From Bolinopsis microptera (lineage: Eukaryota > Ctenophora > Tentaculata > Lobata > Bolinopsidae), in the NCBI RefSeq assembly GCF_026151205.1, contig NC_087079.1:3304730-3368729 (forward strand): a stretch of DNA of 64,000 nucleotides, in the 5' to 3' direction. Made by a program: the position numbers and the translations under genes. This document shows, piece after piece, positions 23,601 through 36,420 of the stretch (positions are counted from its first letter, which is position 1; the number at the start of each line of letters is the position of its first letter). The notes below the pieces were generated by a model. The model was given only the letters and a program-made list of their open reading frames with translations, did no database searches and was not told where the DNA came from.

Positions 23601-25377
23601 TTTTAAAATTTTTTTGTAACACTGTTTTCTAGAGACTGTGAGAATTTTCACAATACCAAATTTGTCATACCTTTTTGGAAAGATCAGTGAGTTTCGCCTC
23701 ACTAGCTGGGTGCCATTTGCTCTATCCAGAGCCCTTGCGCTTGCAGTAGCGCGCGCCCACTCACTTCTTGACGTACTTGTGAAACAAGCGCGCCCGAAGT
23801 GGCGCGAAAGCATGCACATGGTTAGGTAATGGGAAAAGCGGTAGAAAAGCGATCATAAGCGCCTATAAGCGCTTTTAAATCCTGACTCTGCCGGTGCACC
23901 CCAGGTTGCACAGAAAAGCACTTATAAGCGGGCACTCTGATTTCTAGTTCCGACCAGGTTAAGGGGAATTGAGAAATCGCTTATAAGCGCTTATTAATTC
24001 CAGGCACTCCCCCGTTCCGACCAGGTTAGGGGCAGCATTGAAAAAAAGCTTATAAGCGCTTTATAATTCTTGCCAACCAGGCCTTGGGTGATGGGAAAAG
24101 CGGTAGAAAAGCAATCATAAGCGCCTATAAGCGCTTTTAAATCCTGACTCTGCCGGTGCACCCCAGGTTGCTCAAAAAAGCACATGCAAGTGGGCACTCT
24201 CCAGTTCCGACCAGGTTGAAGAGAATTGAGAAATCGTTTATAAGCGCTTTTTAATTCCGGGCACACCCCCGTTCCAAACAGGTTAGGGGCAGCATTGAAA
24301 AAACGCTTATAAGCGCTTTATAATTCTTGCCAACCAGGCCATGGGTGATAGAAAAAGCGGTAGAAAAGCGATCATAATGCTTTTTAATCCTGACTCTGCC
24401 GGTGCACCCCAGGTTGCTCAGAAAAGCACTTATAAGCGGGCACTCTGATTTCCAGTTCCGACCAGGTTAGGGGCACTCAGGGCAGCATTTAAAAAGCGCT
24501 TTTTTATTCCGGGCACTCCCCCGTTCCGACCAGGTAAGGGGCAGCATTGAAAAACGCTTATAAGCGCTTTATAATTCTTGCCAACCCATGCCATGGGTGA
24601 TAGGAAAAGTGGTAGAAAAGCGATCATAAGCGCCTATAAGCGCTTTTAAATCCTGATTCTGCCGGTGCACCCCAGGTTGCTCAGAAAAGCACATGAAAGT
24701 TCCAACCAGGTTAAGGGGAATTGAGAAATCGCTTATAAGCGCTTTTAAATTCCGGGCACTACCCCGTTCCGACCAGGCTAGGGGCAGCATCGAAAAAGCG
24801 CTTATAAGCGCTTTTTAATTCCTGCTCACCTGGTCATGGATGATAGGAAAAGCGGTAAAAGCGGTGAAATAGCGATGAATTAGCCGTTATAAGCGATTTC
24901 TAAAAAAACGCTTATAATCGATTATAAGCGGTTATAAGATGTAATATAGCGTTTTCCTGACTCAATTTTAAAAGCGCTTATAAGCGCTTTATTTGCGCTT
25001 TACAAACAGCTAAATTGCACCCCAATTATAAGCGCTTATAATCGCTTATAAATGGTTCAAAAAAGCGCCTACGAATCGCTTATCCGGCCAACCGCTTATC
25101 CACCCGTTTTTGGCGCTAATCCTACTGGAAAACCGCTTTCAAATCGCTCAGCGACGCTAGTAAGCGCTTAAAAGCGCTTATAAGCGCTTTTAAATTCAAA
25201 AAAGCGCTTTTTTGAATTATGACACCAATTATAGTCGATTATAAGCGATTTTTTTTGAACCGTTTATAATCGTAAAAAAAGCGATTGTAAACGGTTTTTT
25301 TTTTAAAAAGCGCCGAAAAAGCGCTCAATAAGCGATTATCGGCGACGATCATAAAATATCGTTTATGGAAACTTGCC
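20687..25377. mobile_element. 4.69-kb foldback DNA element inserted in an exon
   Basis: The termini are inverted (GGCAAGTTTCCATAAACGAT at the left, its complement at the right) and flanked by the perfect 8-base duplication GATGAAGA (20679-20686 and 25378-25385). Near-perfect arms extend at least 800 bases, and more loosely about 1.5 kb (20687-22190 and 23828-25377). They are made of higher-order repeats built around the 18-base perfect palindrome AAGCGCTTATAAGCGCTT. The loop (about 22190-23828) is non-repetitive and carries other repeat families. No transposase was seen, so it is non-autonomous. The 8-base duplication fits hAT, P or Merlin-type mobilisation. Confidence 0.93.
22225..22560. repeat. 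Dispersed repeat with telomere-like run inside the foldback loop
   Basis: Shares GGACGCTGATTCCGAATCACC and the following blocks with 10110-10230 and 39290-39400; includes GGGTTAGGGTTAGG runs at about 22425-22480. It appears to be an older insertion carried by the foldback element. Confidence 0.55.
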
Positions 25378-27519
25378 GATGAAGACTTACTGATAGGACC
25401 GCTAAATGGACTGTTTTTTATTGGATGGAGTGGACACACTGACAATGCACCCGAACCTACATTCACTGGCTGTATGCTGGAAAATGATGCAGCCAAAACA
25501 ATTTTGCTAGCACTACCACGATTAAGTGATCGTAGTGATATTTATTGGGCAGTTTCTCTACTTACTTTATTCACATTGACCCAATTTGAAAACACGAGAT
25601 TCTTTGAAAGAAGTGTAAAATGGAAAGATGATATTTTTTCTAATCTGCCATTACTTATTAGAGTCACAGAAAAATTGGATAGGAGTAAGAATGAGCGTGT
25701 TTATAACTCAATATTGGATATCCTTCAATATTATTTGATTAGACAAGACGATGAGGTGGCTTATTTTAGACCGGTCGTTCGGTCCTATATCCAGGATGGA
25801 ACAATATGTAAGTTGGTGAAAATATTCAGGGATGGAAGTGACAGTGACGGTTTTGTCGAAACTTACCTTGTTGACATGATCCGAGCTGTATATAAAGTCA
25901 CTCGATGTGATGTCAATACTGTCTACAACGGCTACAATTATGGAATCTTTTCTGAACTTCGAATCTTGAATAGAATTGCGATCGACAATCTCTCTGTTGT
26001 TGCTAAAAATAACATTGCTTTCGTGATATTCTTGAAAATGATTATTGCTCAACTTATAAAAGATGATAAAGAAGATCGAGACTATTTTGTGAAACAGAAA
26101 CTTTTTCAGAAACTGACACTTTACTTGGTCATAGAACTCCGTTCCAAAAACATTCAATATGATAAGTTGATGTGTTTGCTTGATGCTCTAACACATCTAC
26201 GTGTTCGGCTAGAACAACCTATTCTATATGAGATTTCCATTGGGTGATTAAATATCTACCCCACCTTATAGATCCACAGAGGCATTCAGCTGCTTATTCA
26301 TTAACTGATTACCTGAAAAAAGCAATACATCTAACGAATTTTTTAGTTGCAGCCAGTGAATTGTTGAAAGAGGATAATCTTATTCAACTCAGAGCGTCTG
26401 GGTTTATTTCACTATTGGTTCAGAATGCAAAGATATTTCACACCGGACTAGAAGACAAACTAAACAGAATATATGTTTGGGAATCGATATGGGTCTGCTT
26501 ATTATGCAATAAAGGAAAGTCTCATAACCTCTCCTTGACTGACATTGATCAGCTGCTACCTGGTATACCATTATATGTTTAGAGTTGATTTCACAAAAAG
26601 ACACTGATAACTACCCCATAATCTATAGTATCACAGAAATCATTGGGAATATACTCTCGGTGTTAGTGAAAAATTTAAAGTCAATTAAAGATGATGGAAG
26701 GGGACAAATTTCTTCACAGCTGCAAGCTCTTGTAGAGTGTGATTTCGTTTGTGGGATTGGAACAGCTCTTATCCCCACTGAAGACCTGCAATTTATGTAT
26801 CATCTGGTTGAAACATTAGATTTCACCTGTGATCTTATGGGAACAAAGGAAGTAATGGAAAAGTTTGTTGACTATTTACCAGATCTTGCTAACAAACAAA
26901 AGCATTATGTTGATATTAATGAGACGAATTCAACGATTAATGCAGATCTAAGAAATAACTTAACCGTTCGAACAAAATTCATTTTCATAAAAGCAGCTGC
27001 TTATGTATTGGATGATATTTCTCCAGCCCTTGTACCCCAAGTCATGGTTGCAAACGTTTTATATCTGTGGAAAGCCATTGTTTTAAAAGATAAGGAGATG
27101 TTTTTTATACCATATCCAGGCAAAACAGAGGAAGAATTTGAAATATTCATAGATGTTCTGAGAGCAACATGGAACATAACTTGCAAATTCCCTGACATCA
27201 TCTATTTGCAATGCCGAAATTGATTCCTTCCTTGTTTGGCAAACCTCTAAACCGCGAGGACTCTAGTTTTACAATGTTTGCCTTGATAATCAAAGTTGTT
27301 ATATCGTATCTTGATCATTCACAAGAATACAGTCTACCCTTTCTAATAAAGTTGACTACTTTCGTTAAAGACTTATCGGATGATGCAGTCAGTTCTGAAG
27401 AAAAGAAAGCTTTGTTTTATGACTTAAAGTCAGCTTGTCAACGTTTTCTGAAGAATAATAACAACAGAGTCATAGTTGAAAATGCCAACTATTTTGTTGA
27501 GTTTACAAAGAATGATTAG

Positions 27520-28731
27520 ATATTATTAGGAAATGGAAGTAACGATATTGTCAAACTGGTTCTACCAGACATTGTATGTTTATTTTTAATGTCATCAAAA
27601 ACGTTTTTGGTAGAGCCTTGATGATCAAAAGTTTTTATTAATATCTGAATCTCAAGTTCTGACAATTGTTGCATTATAACGTTACTGTAAAAGTTGATTA
27701 TTGAATCGTAATCTTATCTTTGTAAGGAACTCTTTGCGCGGAACTCTCTTAATTGCATGGAACTCTCTTCCACTGATGTTGCGATGTATTACCAACACTA
27801 ACTGCTTCAAGCGAATATTGAATGTTATACAATCCGTTTTGATGTCCTTCTTTTTCCCATTTGTTCTCATTTTAGTGAGACAGCTTTGATTTTATTTTTT
27901 CCGCACTCCTTTAGGTGTCATGTTCTACTTTTTTAGGATCTGTATTTTATGTTCTCAATTATCATTAATGTCACTACCTCTTATTTACCTGCATTAACTT
28001 GTACTGTTTCCGTTCAAGTTACTTATGGTTATCTTAGTGTGGTTTATAATAAGAGATGTTTTAATTTTGTTTTTGCCTTTTTTGAGTTACACTTTTGTTC
28101 AATTTTCTCATTTGCTCATATCACTCACAGCCAGCCGCTTTGACGACTGACATGGTTAACCACCTTCCTTGTGTTATTGGTTAATCATATGAGCGGGTTA
28201 TAGATATCTCATTTCATAACCAATATCTATTACGTCTTATTCTTTACATTTTACATTTTCTAATTTTTCAAGATTATTTCACCACAATCACAATTTTGTA
28301 TGATGAAAATTCCCTTGGCTTTACTTCTGTTATATTGTTAATTTTTCTGTTTATAAAATTAATTGGACTCATCTCTTTAAAACTCTAAATATAATTAAAC
28401 TAACCGACAAAATTCAACAATCATGCAAAATATGAGAATTACCATATTTTATGCCTTGGTGCCGTTTATCTTAAAAATATTGCAAACTTAAGCATTGCAA
28501 ACTGCAAAGCTTTAAAATGTTTTTTACTGAAGCACTAAGCATAATTTATATAATATGTCAAGTCATTCCAAACGTGTAATTGGATGACCTAGATTCATGG
28601 CATAAAATGTCAGTTTGGACAAAAATTTAAGCCATCTATGCCATTTTACATGTAATCTATGCCATTTTATGCCATTTTATGCGTCATTGCCCCCGTACTA
28701 ACTAAGAACCCTCGGATAGGAAGTTGTCGTT
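27520..28731. other. Intergenic
   Basis: AT-rich, with GCCATTTTATGCCATTTTATG short repeats near 28640-28680 just upstream of the DNAJC25-like gene. No exon recognised. Confidence 0.4.
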
Positions 28732-31700
28732 ATGTTAAGACTCTCAATTCTACTGCTGCTTTCTGCGACGGTGTGTTTGGTCCAGGCCGGAATATTCGAC
28801 AGCATGTACTGCGGACGACACAATTGTTACGAGAGTAAGTTTAGTTGTTTATTTAGAAATAATTTTGTTTTGAATTATCTATTCTGTTGTTTTAAATAGT
28901 GAGCCTGATATTTGCTGTTTTTCTCTTATGTAACTCTAACATATGTTTTATTTCAGTTATGGATATTGAACCGACAGCGACAAAGGTTTGTGTATAAAGA
29001 TGTTGTGAAATTTTTTGAAAACATCATTTTACGCTCAAAATCTTTGTTAAAAAGTTAAAACATACTAACAATGTTAAAATATTTTAACAATGCCCTAACT
29101 TCTCGTTAACCTCACCACACACTGTTCAACTAACTGGCCGTCAGTACTTATTGCACATTTAATTAGATTTTAAAACAGTCTCCAGCTGCTGCTACTGCTA
29201 GGGAGCTCTTTTTGTGACACGTGTTAATTCTGACACGTGTTGTAAAGCGCAACAGTGTTAACACTCTCGTAGGTTTGTTAGGTGCTCAATTGAAAAAGTC
29301 ATAGTGTGCTAAGAATGCAAATGAATGCAAAATGCAAATGCCAAATTAAGAAATTTATTGGTGATAATCAGTAAATTTATTGGTGATAATCAGTATCATG
29401 GTAGCAAAGTTTGCTGTAGGCTGTAACGCTGTGGTTATCACAAGGAAAGATTATATTTGATATTATTATTACTAGTTAGAAGTCGTGCAAAAGGAGATGT
29501 TCAATGTGGGTTTGGACCCTTTCTATTCTCTAATCTGAGTTATAACACGTCATGATAAAGTAACGCGTGTGTAATAATTGGCTTACATTCTGTGTAGTTA
29601 AAGTCCAGGGGAGCTGGAGGGCTGAGTAATTGGCGGGTTTTAGTGGGGGAATCCTGTGAGATCATTATAGGATGTAATGGGAATTGTGATCTGGTTAATC
29701 TGTGATGTTCATTACATCACGTGTTATATTATAACGCGTGTCAGGTCACGTATAATATCGACCAGTGATTGTAGCTGCGCTGAGTTACTCGTTAGCTGCG
29801 GGAGGGGGAGGGTGATCAGGTACTAAATTCTGTACGTGACGTCGACTAAGTGTAATTTTGGAATTTTTCAAAAGACCCACCCACCCCCTTCGCAGTACTA
29901 ACTGTTTTTTAGGATAATAATTAAGACACCCACCCCCTTTTGCCGGCTTTTGCGGTACTAACTGTTGAGAAATCTTGGTATATAAAATAAGATACCCACC
30001 CAGAAATTGTTTTAAAAAGCTCATTAAACATTGGGAAATGGGCAAATTATTTATTATACCCACTATTTAGGAGGAGTTTTGTTTTCAATGTATTCGAATT
30101 AGATAAAAAAGTTACAAAAAAAGGGAAGAAAATAAAAAATGTAACAAAAAAAAACTCAAAAAACCTCAAAACCCATTTACAAAATTGAAATTTGAGGTAC
30201 ATGGGGTTTTTTTGGGTTTTAGTACCATGTACTAACTATTTATCTGGGAAATGAGCAGCAGACCCACCACTTAGTACAAAAGTACTAACTGTGTTTTGGA
30301 AGAAAATATGACCCACCACTCCAACGTCATATACAGTAGTCAGTACTATGTGTATGACCCCCCGCCCCCCCCCCCCCCCCCCCCCCCCCTTTCGAGTTAA
30401 TGTTAACGAGATACATTATAAAAGTGATGAATATTGAGCAATTGTTGCTTTGTTTGTCCATCTTATTGTATTATAGTGCTTTGTTCTACACTACAAAGTC
30501 TATTTTCTATATTATCTACATTTTAACACTTGTGTGACGTGTGTCCGTGAAACTTTACCCACACACAGGTGGCCCATAATAGCTTACACGTAATTCAGGA
30601 AATTACCCTAATTATGCAATAAATTATCCAATTAATAATTATGTGATTACTCCACAGAAAGAGATAAATAAACAGTACCGGAAATTAGCAAAGGATTTGC
30701 ATCCTGACCATAATAAGGCGGAGGATGCCCACGAGAAGTTTGAATTGTTGGTGGCAGCGTACGAGGTATGTGTGTACAATTGTCACGTGATATTATCACG
30801 TGATATTTATCACGTGATTCTTAGCAGTTTGTAGGGAGTAGATCCCTGTCTAATCAGTTAGCGTGGACCCATGTCCCATAGCTTAGGGATTGCATTTCTA
30901 AATTTTAATTTGACCAGAATCATCTTCCCTTGTTTCTGTAATCTGTGCCTAAATTCATCTAATTATATACTTGATACAATCTCATCTATGACATTTGATA
31001 TAATTTACTTTATAGCTCAATATGATAACTGTAAAAACTAATAACTTAAAACCCTCAATATAATACAAAGCTTTCCTAAAATAGACGTTAAGAAATGAAG
31101 TTTCCCGGACCAACTACGACTACCTACTCGAAAACCCTGACATCTACATGGAGCATTTTTACCGGTTCTTTTCTCATTCTACTCCCAAAGTTGATGTCAC
31201 TCCCATTCTTATCATTTCCCTTATCGTCCTTTCTTTACTTCACGTTAGTTTCCTAATTTGATAAAATTTGAGTTAAATAATTAAATTGTTTTATCTTCTT
31301 CGCTGGTTCCTGTTATTTTGTTTCAAATATCATTGAACCACAGACACGCATGTAAATCTGTTATTCTGGACGCCTAATGGCTATTTGCATTTTGCAGTTC
31401 CAATTCAAGGAAAGGGTCGACAGAGCAGCTTAATGAAATGTGTGGGTCCCTCATCATATGTATTTTCAGTATTTCCACAAGCACAGCTCGTACAACAGAG
31501 CGATAGACTACGCACTCAACGTGCCACATATACGTAACCAGGTGAATATTGTAGTTATTTAAGCGTTTGTTGTTTTAACTGCATCCTATTTATACTTACT
31601 AATTGTTCTGTAGTTCATTATGTTGCTCAGTATTGAAATACATAAGTTATTGTCTTTTAGTTCCGGAAACTGTGTCCTCTAAAGTCGCGCCCTTAGTAAC

Positions 31701-33781
31701 ACGTCATATATACGCGTCATTTTCATGGTCTCAATGTTGAGCAACCCCAGATTTGACTTGGAGTAGCGCGCTCTGACATCCGACTAGAGAGCAGCGCGCA
31801 ACACAGTCATCTATTTTTGTAAATTCGACCGAATTTGTCCGGTACGTGCTTATTTAATTGGAATGCATATAATAATAACGGCATACCACCCTTTTTGTGC
31901 AACAAGTTCGCCAAACTTTAACTTTTTAAAGGTTCTGAGAATTGATTGTTACTTAATGTTAGTCTATCAGAGGGGAATCACTCTGCCAAATTTTTTTACA
32001 TGCATTTTTACGTGACATTTTCCTGCTTTGCGGTAAAATATGCAAATTCCCGCTTTTCTCGAGATTCGTTCGACGTAAAAGAAATATGTGGGTGTCTTTA
32101 CAGCTTTCTGTGAACTGAAATGGTATACGGAAACTCTAGAACGCTGCCGGGGAATAAATTAAGGGCCACGAAACATTTGGGGGTGCCACAGTTCCAAGAA
32201 AATAGTTAATGAATTTCTCCCTTTCGAAGTAGGCCAGGATCAATGATAGAACTAAGTTTTCGTGTTCAGACCATCTTGCTCGACTTAGTAAAAAACCTTT
32301 AATGGATATGTAATACTGCTGCATTCTTGTAGTTTTATGTAGATAATCGAGAAAAACTCACAGCTCTCTTATTCTCAGGCGAAGCAGTTGGCTGAATCAG
32401 AGGGTCTTCTTGAAAAGAAATTCTTCAAAGGAATGTCAAAAGAGGAACAAAGATTGCTAGAAAAGAAAATCTTAAGAGACATAGTGGAATCCAAGCTGGA
32501 CATCCAGGGAGGATACCAGAAACCAGAGTGGACGGATATCTTGGCTTTTCAACTTCTTATGTTGTAAGTTGGAAAGTAATATTCACTGATTTATTCGTTC
32601 AGACACCAACTAATTTACCAGCTTGCCTAGAAATTCCCACTTATAACCCTCTCACACATTAACCACTGATTTCATCGTTTCAGACCATTTGTATGGGGTA
32701 AACTGGCTTGGTTCCATACAAAACGCTTCTATAAATACAAGATAAGGAAAGAAGAATTTGACGAGGACGAAAAAGATTACCGAACAAGAATGTGTATAGG
32801 CCTAAACGAAGTTCAGTGGGAAGTAAGGAATTTAACTTACTTATCGTGTGTCATATAAGAAGTATTGCTACGTTTCTAAACACCGTGTGATTTTATAATC
32901 GGTATGATGGAACTGTTGAACAATGAACCCCTATTTTGCATTCGCTACAATATAATGATTGACAATTTCGTTTTTTTACAATGTTTAAAAATGATTTTTT
33001 TTAGGCTGTATCAGAAGAGAAGAAAGATTCGCTCTATAATAAGGAACTATGGTACGAGGCTAACGCAGAGGTAATTATACTTTTTATGAGTTTTTAGGAG
33101 TCGAGTGTTTGCTTTCTAAAGTTTAAACTTTGCCGACGAAATATTGTGATATCCTGGTTACTGGTTAGTGGTTAGGTGTTGACTTTCCGAAATTTGGTTC
33201 GTGCCATTTTAACATAGTATGTAATATGAATAGATAATAATTTTTACTATCGTTACTGAAGGTTACCATTATTGCAATTAATTATAATTGAACTTGTTGT
33301 AGGCTTATTTAGAAGAACGGAAGGACATGGAGAGAATGGCCAAGGCTACAAACAACAAATACAAACAACAGAAGTAAGCACTTAGCAGACCTTACCAATT
33401 TAATTTATCATGATCATTACCGGAACAGAAAAGTATTGGTAAAATAAAGATGCTAATTTTCTGTTTGATCCTTTTTTGCATCTATATTCTATAAGGACCG
33501 TTCACATATTATTATGTAATCAATTTTTGGCCAATTTTTAACCCACCCCCCTCCCCCTCCCTGATCAGTTTTACACATACCTATTGTGTCGAACCCCCGG
33601 CCCCTCCTCCCTCGGCTGATAACGTAATATGTGAATCGTGGCGACCCCTAATAGTCTATATCACGAGATTTGGCTCCAAATTAGACCAACTATCATCCAG
33701 TGTGCTGCAGGAATTTAACACATACTAATCTTCAGGAGAATGGCGAAGAAGGACAAAGTACCAGACAACTGGAACGACTAA
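28732..33781 (+). CDS. DNAJC25: DnaJ homologue subfamily C member 25-like, ten exons
   Basis: Exons: 28732-28834, 28957-28985, 30658-30765, 31085-31243, 31470-31541, 32379-32563, 32684-32822, 33005-33070, 33303-33373 and 33736-33781. All have GT-AG borders and consistent phases, giving 325 residues (human DNAJC25 is about 360). The N-terminus is a hydrophobic signal/anchor followed by YCGRHNCYE. The J domain follows with the HPD motif (LHPDHNK), needed to stimulate Hsp70 ATPase. Two further hydrophobic segments (TPILIISLIVLSLL and the exon 6/7 junction region) are membrane spans. The C-terminus is charged and ends in DNWND. The family is a membrane J-protein. No frame damage. A polyadenylation signal AATAAA lies near 33984. 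Confidence 0.93.
29860..30390. repeat. Degenerate CCCACC/TACTAACTG repeats and poly-C tract in DNAJC25 intron 2
   Basis: Several imperfect units combine GACCCACCAC or CACCCCCTT with TAGTACTAACTG. The stretch ends in an almost pure C run (30358-30389), where length in the assembly is uncertain. Confidence 0.6.
33494..33655. mobile_element. Short TIR repeat in DNAJC25 intron 9
   Basis: The ends are inverted TTCACATATTA words (GGACCGTTCACATATTA at the left, TAATATGTGAATCG at the right). A relative lies at about 34429-34595 with the right end TTACGTAATATGTGAACGACCCC. Confidence 0.5.
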
Positions 33782-35930
33782 CTTTTTTCAGAGAAGAAGG
33801 CGAAAATTTTGGAAGATCAACCATCCACTGAACCCCGGTCTTCTGAATTGAGAGATTTTAAGAGCACGTTATTTAAAATGAAATGACACATTTCAGTCAA
33901 CATAGGATATTAGGATTCTGTTTCGTTAGGCGTTCTTGTGAGAACTTTTAAATCCACCTGTATACATTAACATAGATACATGAATAAATAATGTTTTAAT
34001 AATTTAAAATCGTTGTATGTATTTTATTATCATGCTCTCCAAGATTTTCTTTTTAGTTTCATATAGGAAGTGCCGTCTAGAGTTTGCCGCACCAACAATA
34101 GGTTCCAGCTCATTAAATATGTTTAATTTGTAAAATGGGCTGGGGAATAGTTATGATTTATAATCAGTATATAATAAATATATAATTAGTTCTTCAGTAC
34201 GTAATAGTAGTCCTTCAGTAAAGGACCCTATGGATAATATGGAAATTAGAATACGATTTTTCAACTGAATATAAACGATAGTTCCATCTAGTCCTAGTTC
34301 TCAGTCTTAACATGAATAAAGGATGTCTTACATATTATATCTTTTTTTCAGAATTTCCATCTATAATGCCTTTGTAAACAAGAGCTTTGTCAACACACGG
34401 GAATATGTATATTTCAGCATCTTGAAGTAAGGGGTACTTCACATAGTAGGTAATCAGCTGAGGGGGCCGGGGGAGGGGGGGAGGGGGAGGGAGTTTCCAA
34501 GTGATTACGCTAGTGTGATTTTGACACAATAGCTCTATGTAAAACTAGTTAAGGAGGGGGGGGGGTCATTACGTAATATGTGAACGACCCCTATACAATA
34601 AGATGCATGTTCCTAGAGGGGCCTAGATTAAGATCTTTATATCGGAAATTCAATAATCAATATACCATGATGGTAGGCATATTGTATGGGGACTATGAGA
34701 AACCCTAGGAGAGTCACCGTCATAAGTACTGAACTTGACAAATGACAATGGAACCATTGCAAATTTTAATGTGATTTCTCTCATATTGAAAATTTCCATT
34801 TGATACCCCGTTGAGAAATTGAAGTGTTCAAGTTTTATTCTGTTTATTGACCATGGGGTCCTAAAAGGCGACGTTTGCAGTACATTGTACATTGTACATT
34901 TTATGGGGGTATTAGAGTGGTAGCTTATTTTAACGTTCCCGTCATGATACATAACCATACATAGAGTTAGCAGTAGTAGTTTGGGGTTACAAACTATCTT
35001 TTGTGTCATATAGTTCAGTTTGCAATTATGTACAAATCTCACAGATTTTCAACCTTCTGACAGATTATATGTATTTGTTCGATACTGTAGTTCTTATTTA
35101 TTTCATGGTTTATCCGAGATTTGATTTATCCTTTTAGTTCGTTACGAGAATGACTTGTGCACTTATGAATAGAGAAAATAATGAAATTAATGCAAAAACT
35201 TAACGTCTCAATAAAATTGGAGAATGCGCCCGATAAGATTGGCAATTTTGTTCAAATCGTTCTAATACCCAATATGTATGATTACTAAGCTGTAATCACT
35301 GTATAACTTGTGCTTGATATGAGTCGCGATGCAAAGCGAGTTAAGATATGTTTAGGCTGGTCACTGCTGCTGCACAACAGAAGGGCCCCTCAGATATAAC
35401 TAAACAATTATCAGACTAATGAGTGGCAGCCACTCAGTGGCTGATTGATCCGACACGTATTAACCAAGCAACTAGATCAATTAGAATTCCCGACAATAAG
35501 GTCCCTTGGTTAGCATGTATGATACATACTCTGCAGTCTCCGCTCATCAAAGTATTAACTACCTCGCTACCTCGCTACTACGCGACAAACTCAAAGATAT
35601 TGTATCAGGTTAAATAACTAATAAATATAAACCTGTATATTTTGTTAACGCAGGTTTTGAAATAAAAAGCAGCTTACTTTCTGTAAGATTAAAGAAAACC
35701 TGCCGATTTAACTTTAACTCTGTCATAATCCATCCGGTCCGGTATGGATTAAACATGTTATACCAAATCCTGCCAAGTTAATTACACTTACAGCATTATC
35801 CATTAGCAAGAAGATGGCCAATATTGTATACAAAAATAGCTTATCCCAAAGAAAGTTCAGTTGTAAGGAACGGTACTCGGTACCTAGGGATCCTATTATA
35901 TCACGTGACCGCTGATCCTATCACGTGTTA
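33782..35930. other. Intergenic
   Basis: Holds the MITE relative at about 34429-34595 (G-rich runs with inverted TTCACATA ends). The open frames at 34650-35042 and 35423-35617 show no recognisable protein. Confidence 0.4.
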
Positions 35931-36420
35931 ACGGGTGATACTCGTAAAATATTTGTTTCAAATATTAGGACCGTCGACGAGTCCAACTCGGCGGGATGAT
36001 AATTAATCACTCTACACTCGACTGTCACGTGACTTTTTCAACCCGTTCTCCAGCTGGTCCTGAACGACTATTCGAAACCCTAACCCTCTTATCTGATCCC
36101 AACCCGAACCCTAACCCAATCCTTAACAAAAGCATATGCTGAAACCCTAACCCTAACGAGAAATTAGATTAACTTCCTTATACGGTCATATCACGTGATC
36201 GAGACAGTTTTTCGCCTATATCTCGTCAGGGGAGCATTTTAACCCTATGGCTATGTCATGGGGGTGATTCGGAATCAGCGTCCGAAATTACATCGATTGA
36301 AGTTGGTTTCAACTGTCGGGGGCCCTTTTAGAACAATCTCGAAGATCGACTGTAGAGTGATTTAGTACGCTCGAACTCGGCGCGCGTCTTGGTACTGGTA
36401 GGTTATAAACCTACAAATCA
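35930..36420. mobile_element. Inverted copy of the TAATCACTCTACA element inside a second repeat
   Basis: 36003-36365 matches the reverse complement of 4934-5320, including CCCTAACCCTAAC runs. Outside it, GACGAGTCCAACTCGGCG (about 35978) and CTCGAACTCGGCGCGCGTC (36370) match the two halves of the repeat at about 12370-12395. The element therefore appears inserted into a copy of that repeat. Confidence 0.6.

Larger units (their letters stand above)
20299..27519 (+). pseudogene. Unrecognised gene (possible helical-repeat protein) split by a transposon and three frame breaks
   Basis: Exon 1 is 20299-20443 (ATG, phase-1 donor). Exon 2 starts at 20599 in matching phase, reads to 20686, is interrupted by the foldback element, and resumes in frame at 25386. 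From there the frame is open to about 26240, then continues with one-base shifts near 26240, 26580 and 27210 to a stop at 27519. Removing the element plus one target duplication restores the frame exactly. The product would be roughly 790 residues, rich in Leu, Ile and Asp, without signal peptide or Cys motifs; its composition and spacing look like an all-helical ARM/HEAT-type protein, but I recognise no family. Each segment is free of internal stops, so the damage is recent or partly an assembly artefact. The neighbouring host genes are intact. Confidence 0.65.

Noticed and set aside
23638-23829. Open frames in the foldback loop as a transposase
   Set aside because: Short, with no catalytic motif, and shared with other repeats.
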